Shown: positions 1 to 9,402, numbered from the stretch's first letter. The stretch is 51,652 nucleotides of DNA from an uncultured Lachnospiraceae bacterium (GCA_947589095.1 CANQBX010000022.1:1-51652); one strand, 5' to 3'. The notes: generated by a model from the sequence alone, not told the origin. Numbers and translations are program-made.

Positions 1-416
1 TTACCGTCAGAAGCGCGGGAACCGCAGAAAATCAGGGAACTCCGGATGATGGTCGTAGAGTAGGTTACTCTGCGACACACGCAGCCGTCAGGTATATTAT
101 ACCGCTTCCGGCCGCGATTGCCTCATCAAAGCACAAAACCTTGAAGGGATTCGCGGGCCTTGGGGAGACGTATCCTATGAGAGGGGTTATATCGGCCACA
201 GCGTATGCGGGATCCTTGGGGTCCGCATAACAGGCGGCGCCATTCGTTCTGCCGGCAAAGGATGGAACGGAGCGGCGAAGCTTACCCATTTGTCCGCTTC
301 ATCGGAAGAGGGGTAAGGTGGCGGAGCCTGCTCATGACGGGCAAGAATGGTTTGCCGCGGGTGCGAATCCGAATGACCGGACGGGATGTGCAGTTGAAGG
401 AGGAGAGGCGCCAGAT
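1..416. other. Leader region of the polysaccharide operon, no gene assigned
   Basis: No confident gene is visible. Plus frame 1 is open from base 1 to a stop at 61-63 and could be the last 20 codons of an upstream gene, but it is not recognised. A 74-codon reading frame on the minus strand (65-289) has no ribosome site I trust and no recognised domain. The stretch holds a small stem CTGCG/CGCAG at 70-84, the symmetric GGTATATTATACC at 91-103, and a stronger hairpin at 204-229. Since the next gene encodes a NusG-family antiterminator, this is the expected place for an untranslated leader. I saw no clear sigma-A promoter. Confidence 0.4.
204..229 (+). promoter_or_regulatory. Leader stem-loop upstream of the antiterminator genes
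   Basis: TATGCGG (204-210) pairs perfectly with CCGCATA (223-229). Further pairing inside leaves a very small loop. No T-tract follows, so it is not an intrinsic terminator. LoaP-type NusG paralogs are known to act through RNA hairpins in operon leaders, so this is a candidate recognition element. That role is inference from position only. Confidence 0.3.
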
Positions 417-1208
417 ATGCTGTGGTATGCGATACAAACCTTCACGGGAAGGGAAGAGAAGCTGGTGGAGATGATCCGCCGTGTGGTACCCGCGGGGATC
501 TATGGGGAGTGTTTCGTGGCCTATTACGAGCAGCTGTGGCACTGCCGACAGAAGAATGAGGTACACATTCTCCGGCTGTTTCCGGGATATGTATTTATCT
601 CGACCGATGAGATCGAACGGATGTATCAATGCCTGAAGGATATTCCGGCCATGTCGAGGATCATGGCGTCCGAGGCGTTCGCTTTCTCACCGCTCTATGA
701 AAAGGAAGCCGCCTTCCTCATGGATATCATGGATGAGGATCATGTAGTACGGCTCTCCTACGCGGCGACGGACGGCCGGAACCATGTATCCTATCTGTCG
801 GGACCGCTTGAGAAATGCGCGGCGAATATCCTGGCCTATGAGTTTGGAAAAAGATACGCGCTGATCCGTCTGCAGATCGCCGGGCAGGACAAGGATGTGC
901 GTCTGGGGATCATTCTGAATAATGATATACGCAGGGAAACCGCCTATGGGAAGGTAGAAGCGCTGATCGCTATACCGGAGCGGTACAGTCTCGCTCCCGC
1001 GGCCTCCGGGAAGAAGGCGGAGCCCGGCGCGGGGCAGATCTCCCGGCTGGCGCCCGGCGACAATGTAGCCGTGATCGACGGCGCCTTTGAGGGAAATATT
1101 GCCGTTATCAGTCAGGTCCGGAAGGATGCGGTGCGGATCCTGGTGCATTTATTCGAGCGGGAGATCTCGGCCGAGGTTCCGGCGGGAAGCGTCAGACGGC
1201 TGGCGTAA
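417..1208 (+). CDS. NusG-family (LoaP-like) processive antiterminator, first paralog
   Basis: A 263-residue specialised NusG paralog, expected to bind RNA polymerase and promote transcription through the long polysaccharide operon downstream. Residues 1-110 form an NGN domain (WYAIQTF at the start, FPGYVFI at 55-61). Residues about 125-168 (SGPLEKC through RLGIIL) resemble the KOW domain of LoaP. A second KOW-like segment, APGDNVAVIDG onward, fills 212-263. That extra C-terminal KOW makes it longer than usual LoaP proteins of under 200 residues. The ATG at 417 is chosen because AAGGAGGAG lies at 397-405 and the NGN domain starts at once; the frame is also open from 318. The target of antitermination is inferred from position. 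Confidence 0.8.
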   Translation: MLWYAIQTFTGREEKLVEMIRRVVPAGIYGECFVAYYEQLWHCRQKNEVHILRLFPGYVFISTDEIERMYQCLKDIPAMSRIMASEAFAFSPLYEKEAAFLMDIMDEDHVVRLSYAATDGRNHVSYLSGPLEKCAANILAYEFGKRYALIRLQIAGQDKDVRLGIILNNDIRRETAYGKVEALIAIPERYSLAPAASGKKAEPGAGQISRLAPGDNVAVIDGAFEGNIAVISQVRKDAVRILVHLFEREISAEVPAGSVRRLA

Positions 1209-1250
1209 GCGGATATATTTCCGGAGACTGTATGGGGAGGGGATGAAAAA

Positions 1251-2009
1251 GTGTTCTGGTACAAGCTGAAGACATGGTATGGCGGGGAAGAAGCGCTGGT
1301 GAAGGAGATCCGGCGAACGGTTCCGCCCTATCTGTACGAGGATGTATTCGTCATTTACAACGAAAGGAACTTAAGGCGTCAGAGACAGAGCATGATTGAG
1401 ACGGAACCGCTGTTTCGCGGCTGCGTATTTCTCACCTGCCGGGAGACGGACTCCCTGCTTCGCCGTCTGGAGCGGATCCCCGCTGTCTCGCGGCTGATCG
1501 CGACCGGCTATCTGTCCATGTTCCCGCTGATGGAGAAGGACGCCCGCTTTCTGGAAATGATCTCGGGAGCCGACCATACGGTGCGCGCTTCCTATGTGCT
1601 GCGGGAAACGGAGGAGGGAAATACCTACCGGATCTGCGGAGCGCTGGAATACCTGACGGACGGAATCGAGAAAATCCATTTCTCCAGCCGGTTCGCGAAG
1701 ACCCACAGAATGCTGTGGGGCGAGGATGTCGTGCTGCCGCTGGGAATACTGGTAAAAGAAGATATGGGAGAACGGCAGCTGCGGCGCGGCGCGGAGCCGG
1801 AACTCCGTACGCCGGATCCCGGGCACTATACGGTGCTTGTGATCGATAAGGACGAGAACGGAAAAAATGTCTACCGCGCAGGGAGCCGCGTGACCGTGCT
1901 TCCGGAACCGGGCGCCGTAGCGCAGTCCCAGCCGGGAGGCGGCGCTGTTGTGCCGGGAGCCGGAGCCGCTTCGGAGAGAGAATATGAGAAGGCGATTCTG
2001 GCAATGTAG
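1251..2009 (+). CDS. NusG-family (LoaP-like) paralog, second copy
   Basis: A 252-residue protein starting at GTG 1251 after a GGAGGGG ribosome site. It lies 42 bases downstream of the first paralog. Residues 1-110 are an NGN domain (FWYKLKTW, FRGCVFLT), with the same HTVRASY/GALEYL pattern that leads into a KOW-like segment at about 126-168. After that it diverges. Residues 192-218 (YTVLVIDKD through VTVLP) look like a decayed KOW, and the tail to 252 is Gly/Ala/Pro-rich low complexity. Two adjacent NusG paralogs suggest duplication followed by division of labour, for example one acting on the leader RNA and one partnering or antagonising it. Function of this copy is inference. Confidence 0.7.
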   Translation: MFWYKLKTWYGGEEALVKEIRRTVPPYLYEDVFVIYNERNLRRQRQSMIETEPLFRGCVFLTCRETDSLLRRLERIPAVSRLIATGYLSMFPLMEKDARFLEMISGADHTVRASYVLRETEEGNTYRICGALEYLTDGIEKIHFSSRFAKTHRMLWGEDVVLPLGILVKEDMGERQLRRGAEPELRTPDPGHYTVLVIDKDENGKNVYRAGSRVTVLPEPGAVAQSQPGGGAVVPGAGAASEREYEKAILAM

Positions 2010-2036
2010 AAAATGCGGGGCAGGGGACAGAGGCAG

Positions 2037-3191
2037 ATGAAGAAAGCATTAATGACCGCCTCGGTTGCGTCCATGCTGGACAACTTCAACCGGAGCAATA
2101 TAAACCTTCTGTTGGAAATGGGTTATAAGGTTACACTGGCCGCCAACTTCAGTGCCGCCGAGGACTCCAGCCCGCTCTCCAGGCTGACGGCGTTTAAGGC
2201 GGAGATGGAGGCGCTGGGCTGCCGGGTGGTGCAGATCGATTTCAGCCGGAAGGCTGCCAACATTTCCGGGCAGATAAAGTCCTATCGTCAGCTGAAGAGG
2301 CTCGCGGGGGAGGATTTCGATCTGGTCCACTGCAATTCGCCGATCTGCGCCGCGATGACGCGGCTGGCATTTAGAAAGAAAAGAAAGACACATGGAACCC
2401 GGGTGATCTACACCGCCCACGGGTTCCATTTTTTTAGGGGAGCGCCGGTTAAGAACTGGCTTCTGTACTTTCCGGTGGAGTGGGTGTGCGCCCACTGGAC
2501 GGACATACTGAATACGGTGAACCGGGAGGACTACCGGCTCGCGAAGCGGTGGCTTAAGGCCGGGCGCGTCGTGCGGCTGCCGGGGGTGGGGATCGACCTG
2601 GAGAAGTTTAATCCCGGCGGTGCGGACCGGGAAGAGGAGCGGGAGTCGGTCCGAAGGGAGCTGGGTGTCGGGAAGGATGAGAAGCTGCTTTTGTCGGTGG
2701 GGGAGCTGATCCGGCGGAAGAACCATGAAAGCGTTATCCGCGCGCTGGCGCTGCTTCGTGATCCGGCATACCGGTACTGCATATGCGGCCGTGGGGAGCT
2801 GGAAGAGGAGCTGAGGAGGCTGGCCCGGGAACTGGGTCTGGAAGACCGTGTGAAATTCCTGGGGTACCGTGAGGATATCCCGCGTCTCTGCCGTGCGGCG
2901 GACCTGTTCGTGTTCCCGTCGCTGCAGGAGGGGATGCCGATGGCGCTGATGGAGGCGATGGCGGAGAAAGTACCGGTGGTGTGTTCGGATATAAGGGGGA
3001 ACCGGGAGCTGGTGGAGGAGAGGGAGCTGCGGTTTGGGCCGCGGGATGCGGGGGGCATCGCCGGCTGCATGCAGCGTGCGTTGAAGATAGATATATCGGA
3101 GACCATTGAAAGACATTATCGCGGAATCCGAAATTACGGGATCGGGGTTGTAAAACAGAAGATGGAGAAGGAATATCTTCCTGAAGAATAA
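2037..3191 (+). CDS. GT4-family glycosyltransferase
   Basis: A 384-residue cytoplasmic glycosyltransferase of the GT-B fold (GT4 type, EpsD-like). The N-terminal half starts MKKALMTASVASM and carries HGFHFF, the usual acceptor-side motif. The C-terminal half has GELIRRKNHE, the nucleotide-sugar-side FPSLQEGMPMALMEAMA with the EX7E spacing, and VCSDIRGNREL. The start at ATG 2037 matches the family N terminus; an upstream in-frame ATG at 2013 would add eight residues and sits only three bases after the previous stop. GC-rich, like its neighbours up to 7,061. The sugar transferred cannot be read from sequence. Confidence 0.85.
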   Translation: MKKALMTASVASMLDNFNRSNINLLLEMGYKVTLAANFSAAEDSSPLSRLTAFKAEMEALGCRVVQIDFSRKAANISGQIKSYRQLKRLAGEDFDLVHCNSPICAAMTRLAFRKKRKTHGTRVIYTAHGFHFFRGAPVKNWLLYFPVEWVCAHWTDILNTVNREDYRLAKRWLKAGRVVRLPGVGIDLEKFNPGGADREEERESVRRELGVGKDEKLLLSVGELIRRKNHESVIRALALLRDPAYRYCICGRGELEEELRRLARELGLEDRVKFLGYREDIPRLCRAADLFVFPSLQEGMPMALMEAMAEKVPVVCSDIRGNRELVEERELRFGPRDAGGIAGCMQRALKIDISETIERHYRGIRNYGIGVVKQKMEKEYLPEE

Positions 3192-3214
3192 AAGAGGATT
3201 CCAATAAGGCGGAG

Positions 3215-4681
3215 ATGAATGTGCGAAAAGCGCTGGGACTTATCCAGACATACGGCGCGGTGAATGCCGCGGTCCAGGCCATAGAAAAATCCGTAAGGTC
3301 CGGAAGAAGACATATCTGTATCCGGGAGGAGACCAGTTCTGACGGGAGATCCGGGGGAAAGATTATCCCGGAAGTCTTACAGGCGGAGAACTTCGGACTG
3401 GAAGATGCTGCGGGAGCGGAAGGATGCGGAAGGCGGGTATCGGTCGTATTTGTGGTGCACCGGTATTTTCCGGACAGCTGCGGGGGGACGGAGCAGTTTG
3501 CCAGAAATCTTGCGCTGGAAATGAAGAAGAGAAACCACAACGTTGTCGTGTGTGCATACTCCGAGGACGAAAGCCACCGGTATACCTGCCGTTCCGGCGG
3601 TATCCTGTGGCGCGAGGGCAAACCTGACGGAATACCGGTACTTTATTTCCGCCGGGAGAGGCCGCGATCCAACCTGATTAAGGACATAGAGTCCGAAGGA
3701 AGGGATTATGCAGATTTTGTGAGGGCGCTGCGGGAACGGTTTAAGCCGGATGTATTCCATTTCACTCACCTGAGCCGGGTAAGCGGCCTCGCACAGTACT
3801 GCAGGCAGCAGAGGATCCCATATATCGTGACCATAACTGATTTTTTTGCCTTGTGCCATTATTCTGTATATATGCGCAGGGACGGACATTTATGCGGCGG
3901 AAGCCGCGGGGGCAGGATGTGCATGGAGGCATGCAAGTGCCGAACGGCCTGCCTGGAGGGACGCTATGAGAGAAGTATAAAAATATTGTCATCGGCCCTG
4001 GCTGTCACGGCGCCGAGCCGGTTCGTGGCGGACATCTTTAAAAGGGAGATGCCGGGACTGGGAATCAGGGTGGTTCCGCATTCCGTGAAGACGATAAGCT
4101 GCGCGGTAAATTCGGCCAGCGGGGAGGAAATCGGCCGGTTCCTATATGTCGGAAGCCTGACACCGGAAAAGGGGATCCGCACGCTTCTTAAAGCGTTTCG
4201 CGGGATGCCGGAGAGCTGTTCCCTGAAAATATACGGAAGCGGCAGGCAGGGATATGTAAAAAAGCTCCGGAAAGCAGCTGCCGGCGACGGACGCATCGTA
4301 TTTGCCGGGACTGCCGGCCATGAAACGATCGAGCACGCCTATCTGGATGCGGACTGTGTGGTAATTCCGTCAGAGGTGCCGGAAACGTACTGCATGGTCC
4401 TGCATGAGGCTCTGGCGAGCGGAAGGTTTGTGGTTGCAAGCCGGATCGGCGCCATCCCGGAGGCAGTGGCCGAGGGCCGCAGCGGACTTTTATTTGAACC
4501 AGGGAATGCCGGAGATCTTCTTGAGAAAATGCTGGCTTCCCTGAATCTGAAAAACACGGAGCACCGGGATCTGGACCCGTTATCGGAGATCAGGACATAT
4601 CTGGGAATATATGGGCGCATTTGTCAGGGAGAAAGTTCCCGAAATGCGTATACCAGCGGAGAGGAAGGAACAGCCGTATGA
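3215..4681 (+). CDS. GT4-family glycosyltransferase with a Cys-rich insert
   Basis: A 488-residue GT-B glycosyltransferase. Residues 1-70 form an unusual N-terminal extension. The Rossmann-like domain then begins with VVFVVHRYFPDSCGGTEQFA. A Cys-rich stretch follows (about residues 215-250: CHYSVYM, CGG, CMEACKCRTAC), seen in related GT4 proteins and possibly metal binding. The C-terminal half has VGSLTPEKGIRTLL and IPSEVPETYCMVLHEALA, the EX7E catalytic region. ATG 3215 is close behind AAGGCGGAG; GTG 3221 is equally possible and has better spacing to GGAG. The stop overlaps the next start as ATGA, so the two are translationally coupled. Confidence 0.85.
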   Translation: MNVRKALGLIQTYGAVNAAVQAIEKSVRSGRRHICIREETSSDGRSGGKIIPEVLQAENFGLEDAAGAEGCGRRVSVVFVVHRYFPDSCGGTEQFARNLALEMKKRNHNVVVCAYSEDESHRYTCRSGGILWREGKPDGIPVLYFRRERPRSNLIKDIESEGRDYADFVRALRERFKPDVFHFTHLSRVSGLAQYCRQQRIPYIVTITDFFALCHYSVYMRRDGHLCGGSRGGRMCMEACKCRTACLEGRYERSIKILSSALAVTAPSRFVADIFKREMPGLGIRVVPHSVKTISCAVNSASGEEIGRFLYVGSLTPEKGIRTLLKAFRGMPESCSLKIYGSGRQGYVKKLRKAAAGDGRIVFAGTAGHETIEHAYLDADCVVIPSEVPETYCMVLHEALASGRFVVASRIGAIPEAVAEGRSGLLFEPGNAGDLLEKMLASLNLKNTEHRDLDPLSEIRTYLGIYGRICQGESSRNAYTSGEEGTAV

Positions 4682-5595
4682 TCGGCGCGGTCATACTGAA
4701 CTACAATACCTGGGAAGAATCCATGGAATGTATGGAAAGCATACTGGCAGGCAGTTCGTCCGGCCATATACGGATCTACCTGGTGGACAATGCCTCGCCT
4801 GTCCGGCAGCCTGCTTCAGTGGCCGGTTACTGCCTGGAGCATTCCGTAACATATATCCAGAATTCAGAGAATACCGGGTATGCCGCCGGCAATAATGTCG
4901 GGATCCGACAGGCCATGGCGGACGGATGCAGCGCCGTCCTCATCAGCAACAGCGATGTGCGGTACGGCGCGGACAGCATAGGTTTGCTGTACCGGTACCT
5001 GACCGGCCACCCCGGCACCGGCATAGTCGGTCCAAAGGTTCTGTTCCCCGACGGGAAAGTCCTGGAGGGGTGCCTGATGATGCGAACAGGCGTCCGGGAG
5101 AAATATCTGCTCCGCACCTGCTTAAGGTTTCTGTTCCCGAAGTACGACAGGCGGTACTGGGGCCGGCAGCACGATTATGAGAATGAGACATTTCCCGCGT
5201 ACGCGGTATCGGGCTGCTGTTTCATGATAAGCAGGGAATGCGCGGAACGTGTCACGCCGCTTGACGAGGGGACATTCCTGTATGATGAGGAACTGATCCT
5301 CGGTATACGGATGGAGGAGGCCGGGTATGGGACGGTCTATTATCCGGAAAGCGCCGTCCTGCATAAAACCGGGCAGAGTACCGGGGGGATCCGGACGAAC
5401 CCTTCCGCCTATACGTATCAGATACGCAGCGAGATCTATTACTGCAAAAAATATCTGCATATGAAGAACTGGCAGATCCTGCCGCTTTACCTGTACCGCG
5501 CGGCAGTATATGCCGGGTACTGTTTGGGGAACAGGAGGTTCCGAGAGATGGCGGGAGCATTCCTCGCGGATACACGGAAGGAATTCCGGAAATGA
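4678..5595 (+). CDS. GT2-family glycosyltransferase (rhamnosyltransferase-like)
   Basis: A 305-residue GT-A glycosyltransferase of the WbbL/rhamnosyltransferase group. It begins with MIGAVILNYNTWEES and has YLVDNAS for nucleotide binding, NTGYAAGNN and the DXD-like SNSDV, then GPKVLFPDG and the acceptor region FLYDEELILG. The ATG at 4678 is chosen because it overlaps the preceding stop (ATGA), has GAGGAAGGAA just upstream, and gives the standard family N terminus. The last four bases overlap the next gene. Donor sugar unknown; dTDP-rhamnose is only a family-based guess. Confidence 0.85.
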   Translation: MIGAVILNYNTWEESMECMESILAGSSSGHIRIYLVDNASPVRQPASVAGYCLEHSVTYIQNSENTGYAAGNNVGIRQAMADGCSAVLISNSDVRYGADSIGLLYRYLTGHPGTGIVGPKVLFPDGKVLEGCLMMRTGVREKYLLRTCLRFLFPKYDRRYWGRQHDYENETFPAYAVSGCCFMISRECAERVTPLDEGTFLYDEELILGIRMEEAGYGTVYYPESAVLHKTGQSTGGIRTNPSAYTYQIRSEIYYCKKYLHMKNWQILPLYLYRAAVYAGYCLGNRRFREMAGAFLADTRKEFRK

Positions 5596-7061
5596 AAATA
5601 CTGCACTATGTTCTGGGGATACCGCCGCTGCGAGGGGGAGGCGCGATCAAATACGCGCAGGACCTGGCGGAAGGGCAGCGGAAGCTGGGACATGAGGCTT
5701 CCCTGATCTATCCGGGGGAGATCCGGAAGGGTTCGGGAAAGGTGAAGATCGTCCGGCACGGGAACAGCAGGAAAGGGATCCTGTATGAGATCATAAACCC
5801 GCTTCCGGTTCCGCTCGCATGCGGGATCGCGGAGCCGGAAGCCTTCATGAGGGAAGGGGATGCGGAGGTCTACAACAGCTTCTTCCGGAGGGAGAGGTTT
5901 GACGTACTCCACATACACAGCCTCATGGGGATGCACAGGGAGTTCCTTGCCGCTGCGAAAAAGCAGGGTGTAAAGGTCTTTTATACGACACATGACTATT
6001 TCGGCCTGTGCCCGAAGACGGATCTTTTCCGAGACGGAAAGATATGCGGCGACGTATGCTGGAAAGAATGCGGAAAATGCTGTGCCGGCGCAGATGGGAT
6101 AAAGCTGCTTGTAAGAAGGCAGTCGCACCTGTTTCAGTGGGCCATCCGGTATGAATGGGTTCCCCGGCTCAAGAGGAAAATCTTCCGTATGGCAGGGATC
6201 ACAACAGGACGGCATCCGGGCGTGGTGGGGGCAGCTGGAGGAACGGACAGCTATGGATCCGGCGGGACGGCAGACGTCGGGTCTGTCTGCTCGGCGGTTG
6301 AGACGGATGCATTTCACGGCGATGCTCGCGGAGCATCTGCAGGGAAGACCCTGGCGGCAGCTTATGGGCTTCTGCGCCAGTTTTATTTGGAGGAGTTCCG
6401 GCAGGTCGATACGTTCCTTTATAACAGTTCCGTGTCTAAGGGAATCTATGAAAGATATATTCACCCACGGAAAGGCACTGTTATCGAAGTCTCCCATAGC
6501 GGGATACAGGATAACAGATGTATACAGACATACGGTATACCCGTGCGGCTGGGATACCTGGGAAAACCTGGCACTTACAAAGGCTATGATCTCCTGATCG
6601 CGGCCTTGGACCGGCTGCTTCCAGAATATACAGGAAGGTTCACGCTGACCGTATTCATGGAGTACCAGAGCTACCGAAGGAATTACCTGATCCAGAAGAG
6701 GCCGTATGATTACCGGCGGCTGACGGAGGTTTACCGGGATATGGATGTGCTGGTTGTTCCCAGCCTGTGGGCGGAAACCTATGGGCTGGTTGTAAGCGAG
6801 GCAATCAGTTACGGAGTTCCGGTAATTGTTACCGGGAATGTCGGGGCATGTGATCTGGTCCGCAGGTATGAAGGTATCGGCTTTATCGTGGAGCCGGAGA
6901 TCGAAAGTCTGGCGGACATGCTTCGGATGGTCATATCGGATGCTTCCGTGCTGGCGGAAGCAAACAGAACAATCTACAGGGTGCCGATCACGTATGGATA
7001 TGAAAATTATGTAAGAAGGATTTTAGAAATATATTCTCAAGAGTTAACTGCAAAAGACTAA
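5592..7061 (+). CDS. GT4-family glycosyltransferase with a doubtful middle segment
   Basis: A 489-residue GT-B glycosyltransferase overlapping the previous gene by four bases. The N terminus (MKILHYVLGIPPLRGGGAIKY), VLHIHSLMGMHREF and THDYFGLCPKTDL with a CGKCC cluster are typical. The C-terminal half has YLGKPGTYKGYDLLI and VVPSLWAETYGLVVSEAIS, the EX7E region. Between about 6,195 and 6,350 the protein turns into a Gly/Ala/Ser-rich string unlike the family. Plus frame 1 stays open there for 149 codons (6151-6597) with more G/C in third positions. A pair of compensating frameshifts is possible. The flanks are clearly in this frame. Confidence 0.75.
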   Translation: MKILHYVLGIPPLRGGGAIKYAQDLAEGQRKLGHEASLIYPGEIRKGSGKVKIVRHGNSRKGILYEIINPLPVPLACGIAEPEAFMREGDAEVYNSFFRRERFDVLHIHSLMGMHREFLAAAKKQGVKVFYTTHDYFGLCPKTDLFRDGKICGDVCWKECGKCCAGADGIKLLVRRQSHLFQWAIRYEWVPRLKRKIFRMAGITTGRHPGVVGAAGGTDSYGSGGTADVGSVCSAVETDAFHGDARGASAGKTLAAAYGLLRQFYLEEFRQVDTFLYNSSVSKGIYERYIHPRKGTVIEVSHSGIQDNRCIQTYGIPVRLGYLGKPGTYKGYDLLIAALDRLLPEYTGRFTLTVFMEYQSYRRNYLIQKRPYDYRRLTEVYRDMDVLVVPSLWAETYGLVVSEAISYGVPVIVTGNVGACDLVRRYEGIGFIVEPEIESLADMLRMVISDASVLAEANRTIYRVPITYGYENYVRRILEIYSQELTAKD

Positions 7062-7091
7062 CAGGCGAAATGATAAGGAGTTAGGATAGTT

Positions 7092-9398
7092 TTGTATGAG
7101 ATACTGAAGCAACAGGAAAGTGAGCAGAATAGAAGTATTGATATTATTGTTCCGATTTATAACGCATATGACGATGTAGTACTCTGTCTCAACAGCCTGT
7201 ATAATTATACGGACTTGAACCAAAACCGGCTGATTCTGATTAATGATCGCAGCACGGACTCAAGAATAAAGGAATATCTGGATAAACAGGCGAGGGAGAA
7301 CATCATTGTAATTCATAATGAAGTTAATAAAGGTTTTTCAAATAATATCAATTTAGGTATTGCACAGTCAGATACACATGACGTCCTGCTCTTAAATTCA
7401 GATACAATAGTAACGAGAAACTGGTTGGAGAAGATTGAAACTTGCGCATATAGCGATCCTGCAATCGCGACGGTTACGCCATTGTCAAACAATGCCTCCC
7501 TTTGCTCAGTACCTGTATTCTGCAGGGAAAACGAGGTTCCTGAAGGTTATACGATTGATTCTTATGCGGAACTGATAGAGAAAGTCAGTTTAAGGAGATA
7601 TCCCACTATTCCTGTGGCAAATGGATTCTGCATGTATATTAAACGGGAGGTCATCAGCAAAATCGGGTCTTTTGATGCGGAGACATTTGGAAGAGGTTAT
7701 GGTGAGGAGAATGATTTCTGTCATCGAGCAGAGCAGACCGGATACCGTCATGCCATGTGTGATGATACATATATATATCACAGCGGTACTGAGTCATTTC
7801 AGAGTGAAGAAAAGAAACAGTACATAGAGGAGCATTCCGCCATTATAAATTCCAGATATCCGCAGCAGGCCCGTGCTACCGATATCCACTGCCGTGATAA
7901 TCCGAATCATGCTGTATTTGACAATATCAATATTCATGCCGGACTTGAGAATGAGAGGAAGAATGTTCTGTATGTGGTTCAGCGTGACTTTAGAAAAGGT
8001 GCGTCGGATAATGTAGGAGGAACACAGCTTCATGTAAAGGATCTGACGATGGGGCTAAAAGGGACCTATAACATATTTGTTGCTGCCCGTGACAGTTCGT
8101 ATTTGAATCTGACGGCTTATATCGGCGAGAAAGAGTACTTTTTTCGTTTCTATATTGGAAATTATCGGGATTATATGTGGTTCCATGACAGAAGAATGGG
8201 GGAGATATTCGGGAGGATTCTTGACTGCTTCCAGATCGATCTTATACATGTTCATCATGTATATACACTGTCCTGTGAAGTTTTCTATCAGGCAGATATG
8301 AGGAAAATACCGATATTTGCAACATTGCATGATTTATATTATATATGTCCTACTGTAAAACTTCTTGATACGGAAGGTAAATATTGCGGAGGCATGGGGT
8401 ATGACTGTAAAAATTGTTTAAAAAAACGGCTGGGTATTGCTTATGAAACACCGCTAATCCAGATATGGCGGAAAGAGTGCGAAAATGTTCTGCGTATGGC
8501 TGAAAAACTGTTTCTGCCATCAGAATCAGCAAAACAGATTTATCTTTCCATTTATCCTGACCTGGCAGATAAAATGCATGTGATTGCACATGGATCGAAC
8601 ATAACTGAAAAACCCAGGCTTAATCACAGAGAAAGCACCTTCAATATTGCATTTATTGGTGGGATCAGTGAGGAAAAGGGCAGCGGCGTATCCGGACAGT
8701 TGATCAGAATGAATATAAGGGGTGTGAAATGGCATCTGTTTGGAGTTTTCGATCATGCAGACCGTTCTGTACTGAAAAACAAGAATTTTATAATGACAGG
8801 TTCATATACCAGGGAAGAGCTCCCGAGATTAATGGAGAAATATCAGATTGATTTGGTATGTATTTTGCCGATCATACCGGAAACTTTCTGTTATACATTG
8901 TCAGAGGCGGTGGCATGTGGTGTCCCAGTGGTTGTGACAGAAATCGGAGCATTGAATGAACGCGTATCAAACATGGAGTGTGGATGGACGGTTCCTACGA
9001 GTGCATCTGCTGTAGATATTATGTCGCTTATTGAAAGAATCAAGGATCGGGGAGTGGAATATCAGGAGAAACTAGCGGCAGTTCAGCGGGTAAAATTGCG
9101 AACAACGGATGAAATGTGTGAATGCTATCAAAGTTATTATAAAGAAAAGCACAAAATGAAGCGGTCAGCTTCAAAAGATTATGTCTGGATGCTGAACGCT
9201 TTTCTGATTGCCCAAAACGCTGGAAACTATGGGGGTGATGAGAGTGTGCTGCTTCGGCTTGCTGAGGCAGAAAAGGAATTGGAGGATATCCGCAATTCAA
9301 CGACTTACAGAGCGATGGGAATTCTTGCGGGAATGAAGATACCATTCCGAAAGCAGATTAAGCAGATATTGACTGTGATGTATAGAAAGGTGAAATGA
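7092..9398 (+). CDS. Bifunctional GT2-GT4 glycosyltransferase
   Basis: A 768-residue fusion. Residues 15-270 are a GT-A domain (IDIIVPIYNAYDD, LINDRSTDS, LLNSDTIV as the DXD region, and GRGYGEENDFCHRA). Residues about 295-680 are a GT-B domain (VVQRDFRKGASDNVGGTQLH, TLHDLYYICP with a CKNCLKK cluster, FIGGISEEKGSG, ETFCYTLSEAVACG). The tail has the ST-TYRAMG motif common at the ends of polysaccharide glycosyltransferases. The TTG at 7092 is the likely start, with AAGGAG at 7075-7080. Base composition changes abruptly here to AT-rich, marking the left edge of a cassette that continues to about 19,735. Two domains suggest it adds two sugars in sequence. Confidence 0.85.
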   Translation: MYEILKQQESEQNRSIDIIVPIYNAYDDVVLCLNSLYNYTDLNQNRLILINDRSTDSRIKEYLDKQARENIIVIHNEVNKGFSNNINLGIAQSDTHDVLLLNSDTIVTRNWLEKIETCAYSDPAIATVTPLSNNASLCSVPVFCRENEVPEGYTIDSYAELIEKVSLRRYPTIPVANGFCMYIKREVISKIGSFDAETFGRGYGEENDFCHRAEQTGYRHAMCDDTYIYHSGTESFQSEEKKQYIEEHSAIINSRYPQQARATDIHCRDNPNHAVFDNINIHAGLENERKNVLYVVQRDFRKGASDNVGGTQLHVKDLTMGLKGTYNIFVAARDSSYLNLTAYIGEKEYFFRFYIGNYRDYMWFHDRRMGEIFGRILDCFQIDLIHVHHVYTLSCEVFYQADMRKIPIFATLHDLYYICPTVKLLDTEGKYCGGMGYDCKNCLKKRLGIAYETPLIQIWRKECENVLRMAEKLFLPSESAKQIYLSIYPDLADKMHVIAHGSNITEKPRLNHRESTFNIAFIGGISEEKGSGVSGQLIRMNIRGVKWHLFGVFDHADRSVLKNKNFIMTGSYTREELPRLMEKYQIDLVCILPIIPETFCYTLSEAVACGVPVVVTEIGALNERVSNMECGWTVPTSASAVDIMSLIERIKDRGVEYQEKLAAVQRVKLRTTDEMCECYQSYYKEKHKMKRSASKDYVWMLNAFLIAQNAGNYGGDESVLLRLAEAEKELEDIRNSTTYRAMGILAGMKIPFRKQIKQILTVMYRKVK

Positions 9399-9402
9399 GC
9401 AG

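Noticed and set aside
65-289. 74-codon minus-strand frame in the leader
   Set aside because: No recognisable domain, and a stem-loop and leader function explain the region equally well; left as unassigned.
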